From Gordionus sp. m RMFG-2023 (taxonomy: Eukaryota; Nematomorpha; Gordioida; Chordodea; Parachordodidae): 64,000 bases of DNA. Each line of letters begins with the position of its first letter. Position 1 is the stretch's first letter. Both the position numbers and the translations under genes were made by a program. The stretch covers positions 41,517,561 to 41,581,560 of the forward strand of contig NC_088775.1 of assembly GCF_954871325.1 (NCBI RefSeq). The letters run 5' to 3'. Positions 31,080-40,800 of this stretch are shown here, piece after piece. The notes beneath the pieces are model-generated. The model did not search any database. It was not told the DNA's origin and was given only the letters and a program-made list of their open reading frames with translations.

Positions 31080-32221
31080 CATTACCTTTCATGATTAATT
31101 TTAATACTGTAAATATCTTCCTTATACACTTAATAATATAAAAATAGTTGAAATCTGAGCGATACAATTATGAAAATTAAAATTTTTACCTAAAATGAAC
31201 TTTTGGGAATTCAGTAAAAATTGTTTTGAGTTGTTTTAATTTATGTGGGAAAAAAATAGTATATGTTGAAGCACCAACCTACATGTATTGTTTTGCTATT
31301 CACATTCACACCAATGTTATTAATGCTTGAAATTTTAGCTATAACGGCTCACTCAAGAATTTTGTAAAGTTAAAATAGGTATCCTATAAAAGTTTAGTTG
31401 AATATGCGTAAATAACCCTAAACTAGTAATTATATAAGGCTTTTGCTCAAAGCTCTCAATTTGCCTAATATGAATACTTAGATAAAATTATTTTAGCTAA
31501 AATATTAATCGGGCCGTTTTAAAATATCGACCCAAATCAGGCTTTTTAACAACACTATTACAATGTAGAATAAAATAATAAAGCCTTTTTATTTATAATT
31601 AGAATAAGGTTAATAAATAAGGTTTATAATTTTTCTTAGTTTTCCTTATAAAAATTTCATTTTTGTATATTTCGCTACAAAATCACACTAACTTAAAAAA
31701 ACATGTTTACTCTACCCAAGTAGAGGCTATGCAAATTAAATTTTTATTTAGCCTCAGCCCATTGTAAGTTATTCTAAAACCCTATCTCAGTTATTGATAT
31801 ATACCAATTGATTTTTAGGAACTACTAGCACCTTCCTCCTTTCTTTAGCCCTGAGTCTGAAAATATTTAAATTTATTTAAATAAAAAGCATTTTAATTTT
31901 TATATTAAATTTTATAGTATTTGTTTTCCTTCGTTTATTCTCAGTAAACTATAATTTTGGATTTTTTAAATTAAACCATAACTCGACCAGATATAAATTT
32001 TTTTATCCCGAAACTGACTTGCTTGCAGGGCTATATTATCTAACAATAAAAACAACCCCGGATCTTAACCAAGGGTCTGAACCACGGGTCTAAACCAAGG
32101 GTCCGACCACGGGTCTGAGCCAAGGGTCTGTGCTCGGGATTCGTGCTCAGAGCAGGTTTAGTCAATTTTTAGACCAAAACCCCGGGTCTTGGTTTTATAC
32201 AACCAACCAATTAACAACACC
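31080..32221 (-). repeat. Right arm of the foldback element
   Basis: Inverted copy of 27,663-28,860, ending CCAATTAACAACACC at 32,221. The GGGTCTGAAC-type array is shorter here than in the left arm. Confidence 0.88.
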
Positions 32222-32568
32222 AGGTGAATTATTGTTTTCACTGATAGCAGCTTCTTGAGTGAGAGTGGTAATATTATCTTGCACAGCTTTACAATTGATA
32301 TAATAAAAATATTATGCAAATTTTGTAAAGATAAATTAAATTGATTTGTAAAATTTTGTAAAGATAAATTAAAAGAATATTTGAGCTTTTACTTTGGCAT
32401 CCTACAGTTGCTTGGTTAACTGAAGTTATAGGCTCATCTGTTAGTATAGATATTTAAAAAAAATAAACTAATAAATAAATAAATTAACAAATAAAAAAAT
32501 TAACAAATAAAAAAATTAAAAATAAATACGTATCTATGACATGACGTAGCTATGACCTTGCATAGCGA
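32222..32568. other. Repeat C continuation and AT-rich DNA
   Basis: After the target duplication, repeat C continues to about 32,320. 32,440-32,530 is simple AAATTAACAAATAAA-like sequence. A GACATGACGT-containing segment at 32,535-32,560 also occurs at 3,250 and 33,300. Confidence 0.6.
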
Positions 32569-33278
32569 CAGCGTCTACATGAGCGGGAGGGCTAGGAACA
32601 GTTTGCATCCTATTTTTTGAAAGGGTTAAGCTGCTTTAATGGGGGTAGGATAAATTTTTTGGCGGGATATCTATTAAATTTTCAGATGAAATAGGACAAA
32701 ATTTAATGCTTAAAAATTAATAATTTTATTATAGTATTATTTTAATACAATTCATCGACCAAATCTATATATTGCAAACAATCATACACATTGTTTTCCA
32801 AATAAACTATCATAATGCCATAATAATTAATTCATTGTAAATAATGGAGGTTTTAATTGAATTTATTATCTAAATAAGAAATTCTTTATTATCTGAAAAA
32901 GAAATTCTTTATTATCTTAAAAATTAAATTGTTTATTATCTAAAAAATAAATTTTTTATAAAAAAGAAATTCTTTATTATCTAAAAAAGAAATTCTTTAT
33001 TATCTAAAAAAGAAATTCTTTATTATCTAAAAAAGAAATTCTTTATTATCTAAAAAATAAATTTCTTATTATCTAAAAAATAAATTCTTTATTATCTAAA
33101 AAATAAATTCTTTATATTCACAAAATATCGATAGTTGGTAAAGATAGATTAATTTAAGTTATCCTTTATAAATTCTTTGAAAAAAGTATAATAAATAAAT
33201 AGGTGAAAATAATATAGGGGAGGCAAAGGTTTTTGAAGGGGGTTTGCATCCAATGAAAATCCTGTCATGTAGACGCTG
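32569..33278. mobile_element. hAT-type MITE family B, copy 2, with expanded 23-bp array
   Basis: Ends CAGCGTCTACATGA and TCATGTAGACGCTG are inverted repeats with the hAT-like CAGNG start. A flanking ATAGCGA on both sides suggests a 7-8-bp target duplication. The body matches 11,994-12,456 (GATATCTATTAAATTTTCAG and following). Between the two conserved halves a 23-bp tandem repeat has expanded. No coding capacity. Confidence 0.75.
32880..33118 (+). repeat. 23-bp tandem repeat, about ten units
   Basis: The unit GAAATTCTTTATTATCTAAA plus AAA is repeated about ten times with scattered changes (for example CTGAAAAA, TTTTTTATAAA), the most regular part being 32,965-33,060. It lies inside the MITE at 32,569-33,278 and is absent from the copy at 11,994. 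Confidence 0.9.
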
Positions 33279-33655
33279 ATAGCGATGACACGGAGTAGCG
33301 ATAACATGACGTAATGATGACTAGTGAAGGACATCGGAAAATTATAATAATGATTTTAAGATTAATTCAGGAAAAAAAGTATTTTTTTTGAATATTTTTT
33401 TGCCAATAAATCTTAAAAGAACATATAAATTGAATATTTTTAAAGAAGATTAAAAAATATTTTTTGAAAATTTGAAATTTCATCATGAAAAATATTTTAT
33501 ACATAAAAATCACAAAGATTTTATTGCAAAGAGTTTTTACAAAAAATATTTCGAATTTTAGGAAAAATTTGATCAAAAATTTTATTTGAACCTTTTCATA
33601 AAATTTTATTAAATAAATCTTTTAAAAAATAATGTTGATATTTATTCTGTTACAT
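33279..33655. other. AT-rich sequence without gene
   Basis: Low-complexity AT-rich DNA; minus-strand open frames here are Phe/Lys/Ile-rich and compositional. Confidence 0.6.
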
Positions 33656-33877
33656 AATAGGCGTAGCCAGGATTTTCATAAGGGGGGGGGGCGAAATTAA
33701 AAAATTACTGGCCGGGTTACTTTAGTCTATATATAGTCATAAAATATTTTTACAAATATAAAAAAAATAAGCCTGGAACAAATATGAAATATATTTTTAT
33801 TAGTTTATATAAAATAAAAATAATAAATTACTTATATTGTATATACCTTAATATAAAAGCATGGTAATAATTTATTA

Positions 33878-35790
33878 CAGAGACCTGCAGAAGTACCATT
33901 TGCACGGCCGGGCCCGGCCCGGTTTTAGATTTTTTAGGCCAGGCCCGTCCCGGATATTTTTTAAAAAAAATTTTTACGGCCCGGCCCGGCCCGGATTTAA
34001 AAATTTCAGGCCCGGCTCGGAATTTTTTAAAATTATATTCGACCTGGTATATACAAAAATTCACCTATGAGGTATTTTACCATATTTTTCAGCGAGTATT
34101 ATCGCTTATTATTTAAAAAATACATGTAAAAAGCTAATATTTTGAAAATATTATATTGAATTTATAAAAATGATAAAACTTTTATTTATAAAAATGGATA
34201 TTTTGAGCATATACTATATTATATATTGCATTTATAAAAATAAAACTAATATTCATAAAAATGGTAATAATATTTTGAGCATATACTTTATTTTATATTG
34301 CATTTAAAAAAAATAAAACTAATATTTAATTTATAAAAATGTAAAACTAATATTTAATTTATAAAAATGTAAAATATTTTGAGAATATAATATAATGTAT
34401 TTAATTTACTATTTAATTTTATAAAATAAAAATAAATCGCTATTTAAAAATATGCATGTATAATAAATAGTATTTTGAAAATATAATCTAATTGCACAAT
34501 ATTAATATAATTTATTTTATAATATAAATTTTTAACAAAAGAAGATAATTGTATTATATAATATTGTAAAAAAAAATAATGAAAAATGTTGGATTAAAAA
34601 CTTTCATGACTCAAGGTAAATATAATAAATGCAATAAATATTTGACAGTTTGCAAAGTAAAAAACAAGCATGATTGACGAAACCCTATACTCAAGAAAGA
34701 TATTAAAAATTCACAAATTATCATGAAGAAAGAGAAGCATATCTACCTTTTCAGGTTGAAGATTACTTCTTCTTTCTTCAAGAATTCTCCCAGTAGTGGA
34801 AAAATTCCGCTCACAGCTTGCACTTGAAGCAGGAATCGCCAATTTTGCTAAAATTGGAAATTCGCTTTGATGAGCCGCCCACCACTCTAACAAATTATCC
34901 ACCTTAAATGTTTCATCTATTTTTTTATTTATGTAATTATAATATTCATCATCGGGTATTGACATATTACCAGAATTACCATCACCCCATATGTCATAAA
35001 ACGATTCAGTTTGTTTAACAACAGTCGTAATTTGACTGGTCGATGGTATTTCATTTACTTCCTGAGCCTCTTGTAATTTAATATAATCTTTTATATAGTT
35101 TTCCGTCATCTTGCGATCTGTCCCTGACTACATACGTAATTGCTTGAATTTGGGACAGAGAAAAAGAGAAATAAAATGATACTTGTGTAAAACAAATTTT
35201 TCAATTAAAAATTGCTTTATATTAAGTAAAATCAATTTTATTTTTCCTTTTTCGCTTTGAAAGGTATTACAAACTTCAAGAAGTGATATTCCTTTATTTG
35301 ATTGTGTTAGTAAAATATATTCTAAAAATTTAGATAAGAATTATAAAAAAATATATTAATAATACTTGAATATTGGGGCTTATTTAAGATATTCCTTTAT
35401 TTGATTGTTTTGGTAAAATGTGTTGTAAAAATTTAGATATGAATTATAAAAAAATATATTAATACTTTGAATAAATTTGCAGGAAATTAATAATTAGATC
35501 GATCTGTGGGTGTTAGGTAGTTTAACCATCACCCAATATTATATTAATCATAACTATAATATAATATAATCTTATAATCATTAACTCATAATGTAAAAAT
35601 TTTTATAAAAAGTATTAAGGCCCGGCCAGGGTTTAACAATCTTTGGCCCGGCCCGGATATATTTAAAAAAAATTTTTTAGGCCCGGCCCGGATATGTTTA
35701 AAAAATATTTTCTTAGGCTCGGCCCGGGTATATTTAAAAAATTTAAAATACGGCCCGGGCCGGGTTTAGGGCCGGGCCTGCAGGTCTCTG
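33878..35790 (-). mobile_element. hAT transposon with CAGAGACCTGCAG ends and GGCCCGG-rich flanks
   Basis: Termini CAGAGACCTGCAG and CTGCAGGTCTCTG form perfect 13-bp inverted repeats. Target duplications are ATTTATTA (33,870-33,877) and ATTTATTC (35,791-35,798). Both subterminal zones (33,903-34,022 and 35,615-35,780) repeat GGCCCGGCCCGGAT-like words spaced by AT-rich spacers, in strong contrast to the AT-rich interior. One transposase fragment is present on minus. It is nested inside 33,656-36,697. Confidence 0.92.
34711..35109 (-). pseudogene. hAT transposase C-terminal (dimerisation) fragment
   Basis: A 132-codon frame ends with the hAT C-terminal domain: LLEWWAAHQSEFPILAKLAI, then PASSASCERNFSTTGRILEE, then RRSNLQPEKVDMLLFLHDNL. 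The upstream part (DYIKLQEAQEVNEIPS, SFYDIWGDGNSG) is the variable linker. A complete transposase has 600 or more residues, so the BED finger and catalytic core are missing; the sequence towards 35,600 contains no further coding match. The conserved W-x3-FP-x-L-x2-LA and SERxFS-like (SCERNFS) motifs make the family call firm. Confidence 0.9.
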
Positions 35791-36705
35791 ATTTATTCCA
35801 AACAATTATAAGAAATTTATTTATAAAAAGTAAGTAGATATATAGTTGATTTTACTCTATTATATAGAATTAGTTATAAAATACTAGGTAAAATTCCACT
35901 TTTACAGACATATTTGACAGTTAGAGAATATATTACAGTTAATAATTTAACAAATTTTACTAATCAATGCTCTTGATATTAAATATAGCAACAATTTGCA
36001 TTCAATTATTAAAGCCATCTATTTATTTTAAGTATATATAATATTTTAAATTTAATTTTCATATTATTCATCCCACAATGTCTTTAAAAGATATTTTCTG
36101 ATGTCCTTATCAATATTTTATAGTTTTCAGTAAAATATATAAATCGCTATATTGGTAAAAATTACTTGATTGTCATTTGATAATTAGATATACTGTAAAT
36201 CTACGACATATAATATTCCACTGTTTGTATTGTGCTTTATTATTTTTTTAATTTATGACTTAATTTTATCAATAATTTTATAATTATATTTTACTTTTAT
36301 TGGGATAAATTAATTAAAATTACTCACTTTATAAAAAATTATATTTTATATATTATATTATTTAGTAATTTTATGGATTTATTAGAAAGATAATACATTT
36401 CACTTTTGTCTTAAGACTTATCTTTGGCTTATATTCTATTTATTAAAAAACATTTTTGGTTCATTTTACATATTTATAAATTTATTTTCCCAAAAATCTA
36501 TAAATTATGATGAATAGTTTAATAAAAAAATATCATCTTTTACATTCTTTCTTTTAAACTATTATATAAGATATATGCGGAGTTGGGGGAGGACTAAGGG
36601 GGATATTTTTTTATTAGCTAAAAATGATATTTACAAAAAGTGATAAATTTATGAAGGGGGGGATTTCCCCTTGCCCCACCCCCTGGCTACGCCTATGTGT
36701 TACAT

Positions 36706-37735
36706 TAATATATGTATTGTATGCTTATTTATTTTTTAGTTTTTATATTACAATAGTCCATGAAAAATAAGTTTATATGTGATTATCATATAATAATAAT
36801 ATATGTCATTGGTGATTATTGAATTTTTTAAATAACAATACAATATGTATCGCTATCTTTTGTCAAGAAAATATAAAAGATAAAGAATCTTCTGAAAGAA
36901 AGTATAATAGATATGAATACAAGTAACGTAACTTATTAAAATGTCAAAAAGTACAAGATACAAGAAGATAAAATATTTACGGTACTGCTCAATTCTGCAA
37001 GCATAATGTAAGAAAAAGAAATTAAATTTACAGTATATATTGACTTCAACGTTATTTTCATATTTATTGTATCGCGTAAATAAATTTAAGATATTAAATA
37101 ATTTGAATATTCAATTATAATAACAAGAGGTTTGCCCTGTAAAAAAATACCCTTTTTTCTTCATACATTATAATAATAATATGGTAATTAGCAAAGTTTT
37201 AATAATAATATACATAATAATATATTTACATGAAAATAATTTGTTCAAATCACTTTCTACAATATAATATATTGCAATTAATTTAATTGACCTTAATCGT
37301 TATATCTCCCTTTATTTAAATCAATTGCTTGTCCATTAATGACAACAATTTTCCTTTCCATGGTGGGTCTAATATATTAGGTCCTCCAAATTCTCGTTCA
37401 ATTTTTATTTATGGGGTATCTTTTTAATGGATGGGATCCGAAAACCTGCTTGAATGTAGCATATATAAATGCTTCATGATTTGACCAAAGAACCATTAAT
37501 ATTTTTTCACTGTTATCTTAAACATATAGATTGTTAACTCATACATTACCGATCACCACCAATTTAATATTTTTGCTCTTAATTCAACCAACTGGAGTAA
37601 GAAAGAAGTTAGAGTAATAAAAAAAAAACTTTAAAATAAAATAATCGCTACCCAACATTATTAAAATTATAAATTTTCTGTTCCTTTTTTTTAATTCTTA
37701 TTTTAAATTCGTTTTTGGGAGAGCGATAATTAACT
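36706..37735. other. AT-rich upstream region of XPR1
   Basis: No coding sequence is recognised between the nested transposon and the XPR1 start codon. No TATA or other promoter element can be singled out against the AT-rich background. A possible 3' splice site (pyrimidine-rich 37,680-37,716, then GGGAG) lies about 20 bp before the ATG, so a non-coding first exon further upstream is possible. Confidence 0.45.
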
Positions 37736-37804
37736 ATGAAATTTACCGAGCATCTACAGGCTCATTTAACTCCAGAATGGCGTAAGCAGTATATTAAATA
37801 CGAG
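37736..37804 (+). CDS. XPR1: XPR1 exon 1 (start codon)
   Basis: Encodes [20 protein letters not shown] then KYE, the almost invariant SPX N-terminus (animal XPR1 has [20 protein letters not shown]). ATG at 37,736 is chosen because family members start exactly here. The donor GTATTT follows GAG in phase 0. Confidence 0.95.
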
Positions 37805-40800
37805 GTATTTATTTGTATCACAATTTATTAAATACTTTAATACTGTGAAAATTTTTAACAATATATTTTTTACCATATCTTATAAATGTAATGAGGTTTT
37901 ATAAATTTTTTTAATAAACAGTGAAAAAAATATACACCTGGATTTTATTAATAGTTTAAATTATTTAAAAAAATATTAAACTAACTAAATTTTAAATCAT
38001 TCAACTACTTTTTCTTAATTTAAATCTGAGACTTGTAGGTCTAGATCAAAGCATAATGTGTATTTGGGTCATAAAATTAAAAAAAAATGAATCTAGGACT
38101 TATTTTTTAAAATATTTTTGCAAATTATATCAATCATTTAGAAAATCTTGTGAAATAATAAAATGGAGGATATAATGTTCATAATTTGCAAAATACAACC
38201 CAAATTATTAATAGCAAAATTTTAAAATTCCAGGCCAGGCTATAAAATGATAAAAAATAAAATTTAGGCTGGAATGAAATTGGATTTTATTTTTTAAATT
38301 CAGGCCAGGCATATTTTAAATTTATCAAAAAATTTTTCTTCTATTTAATTATAAATATCTAAATTAGCATTATTAATATTTAATTAAAGTACCAAATCAA
38401 ATTAAATGGATTTTTTTTTAGATAAAAAATAATATATCAGAAATTTACAAAGAAATTAGGTTGTTTTTCTGATAAAAAATTCTGACTCACTATACTAGAA
38501 AACAGACAAATTAAATTTTCATACTTTTTTTTGCTCTTAAATTAAATTAAACTTTTTCATATTTTCTCTTTGTTAAAAAACTGATCACCAGATTCCATTT
38601 CCAAATATATTAATATATTTACACAATTTGGTATATCTATAAGTTTATCAAAAAAAATTTTTGTAATTAGGAGGTTTAACAGGAATTATTTTAAGATCTT
38701 CCATTAAATTTTTAAATTAGCAATATTCATATTTAAATTATGGTACCAAGGTATTAAACAATAGATTATTTTAGATAGAAACCAACATGTTAGAAATTTA
38801 AGGAAAGAAGGTTGTTTTTCTGATAGGACCCACTATACTAGAAAACTAAATATACCTTTTTGCTCTTAACTAATTAAATTAAACTTTCTCCTTGATTTGA
38901 TCATAATTGTTTATGATCATATTGTCTATTATAGTAAGCTTGTATAAGGGGATAAGGTATCATGGCTTCCAATAGAATAATGTTTTATTTAAAAAGACTG
39001 GGCCTCAACTTAAATTGGAAAAAAAATTTATGCTGGGTTTGGGCTTAAATTAAAAAATAAACTGGGCTGATCTTGGGCTTAAAAAATAAATATAGAAAAT
39101 GATATTTTGGCTTCTAAGATGGAATAAGGACTTGAATCTGAACAGTTAAAATTTTTTTTATGTATATTGGCATATGGTGTCTCTACCCTCATATATAAGT
39201 ATACTTAGTCATGAAATTTATTCTTCCCCCTTATAAAATTTTGCAATCTGAACTGATATTTGTTAAGCTATAGATTCTTGAGATAAAAAGATAATTTGAA
39301 TTTCTCTGGAATTAGGATAGATAAAGCAATTAGTTATTTTACTAAAATAAAAAATTAATTTAGACTATGAATGTGCCTAAAAATAAAAATTTTAGGCCAG
39401 ACTAAGGCTTAAATAATTAGGACAGGGTTGGGCTTAGATCAAAAATTTGCACCTGCAAGGCTCTATTATAGGCTCCTCACAAACTGTAATATATACCTAA
39501 TTTTGTCTCTTGCCAATCATCACAATGTCTGCATTGACTTGTGAGATAAATTATATTTAACTCTTAGCCAGCTTTTATGAGTCTATGTATCAGAAATCTG
39601 CACTATAGCCGAACCAAATGAATTTTACAAACCCCAATGCTTAAGAATTAAATATTCCTTACAAACCGGAAGGTCTATTAATTACAATCCTAAGTTAGGC
39701 CAATGCTGAATTTTTAAAAATTTTCAGTTGAAAAATACATGATAAATATTATTTTGCTCTTATACTTTGATTTTCCCTTTTGTATTTACAAAATACAGGT
39801 AAAATTCTTGAAAATAACTAAATTTTAAAAACGTTGGCTGGTTGGAAAATTAATAAAAGTTTAAAAAGAAACTTTGGCTAAGCCAGCCCAAATATAATCT
39901 AAAAAAAATCTGAGCAGTTCTGAAGTAAATTGTTTTCTAAATCAGGGCTAGGAAAAATTGGATACAGATCTCTGACTGAATGCTTGAACCTAGTCTGGCA
40001 AATTTTTTTTATTAGACCTAACTCTGACCTGGCTCAATTGAAAATTTGAAATAAATATCTATGTGAATTTAAATAAAAAGCAATCCTAATTGTTTTATCT
40101 TAATGAGAAATTTTATTTATTATTAGAATATTTTAAATACCTTTGGCCAGACCCAATTTAAAAAAAAATTGAGCCTGATCAGACCAAATTTCTTAAAATT
40201 TGAGCCCTTTAAAAATTTGCTCATTTCTAGCCCTTAATTAAAGGGCTCAGTCACATATACGGGCTGATATTTATTTTATTGACATATAAAAGTAAATTAA
40301 AAGAATTTGAATAGACATATTATCCAAAAAATGCGCATATTTTATTTCATATGAAATGAAAAGAGGCTAATTTAGGTAAAACTTTTTTTAATTATAAAAT
40401 ATCTTTTATTATATATAATATTAAAAACGAGTAGGTTTAATTTTATAAAATGTCATGAATAAAAAAAATTTTCTTTATATAAAAGAAGATAGTTTGATTA
40501 GATTACTAAATTTTTTAAATAGTAATGTATGATCTTAAAAATTTAATCTTGCTAGATGAGGGTTTTGTGTGGCAATAAAAAATAGGAAATAAGGTTTAGC
40601 GTTTTATTAAATTGGATTTGAGCCGATTTAAAAAAACGACCATCTCAAGATTTTAGCCAGAAAAATATTGCCAAAGCCTTGAGGTTTCACTAATAAATGT
40701 TCAAAAAACTTTATGCCATTTTTGAGCAATATCTTCAGGTTACGTTATTTTTTTTTTGATAAATTGAATTCGCCGTTTTTAAAAATCGGTTCAAATAGAG

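Larger units (their letters stand above)
27663..32221. mobile_element. Giant foldback hAT-type element, 4.56 kb, arms about 1.15 kb
   Basis: Left arm 27,663-28,860 and right arm about 31,080-32,221 are inverted copies over their whole length with small differences, for example CTACTTGGGTAGAGTAAACA on the left and its complement on the right. The flanks carry the 9-bp repeat AGGTGAATT on both sides (27,654-27,662 and 32,222-32,230), consistent with the 8-bp hAT duplication plus one shared base. A second pair of ends of the same family (TAGTGTTGTTAAAAAGCC) lies inside the arms at 28,386 and 31,557. Subterminal GGTTCAGACCC repeats occur at 27,735-27,880 and in reduced number at 32,050-32,135. 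The centre holds pieces of a hAT transposase. Confidence 0.88.
33656..36697. mobile_element. DNA transposon with GGCGTAGCCAGG ends, split by a hAT
   Basis: The left end AATAGGCGTAGCCAGGAT and right end CTGGCTACGCCTATG are inverted. An exact 8-bp target duplication TGTTACAT flanks them (33,648-33,655 and 36,698-36,705). A G10 run follows the left terminal repeat and CCCC-rich sequence (TTCCCCTTGCCCCACCCCC) precedes the right one. The element is about 1.1 kb of its own non-coding sequence plus the inserted hAT at 33,878-35,790. The 8-bp duplication suggests a hAT-like mover; its enzyme is not here. Confidence 0.85.

Noticed and set aside
32880-33118. CRISPR-like array
   Set aside because: The units are contiguous 23-bp repeats without unique spacers, inside a MITE in eukaryotic DNA.
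33861-34070. Arg/Pro/Gly-rich frames on both strands
   Set aside because: Produced by the GGCCCGG-rich subterminal repeats of the hAT at 33,878.
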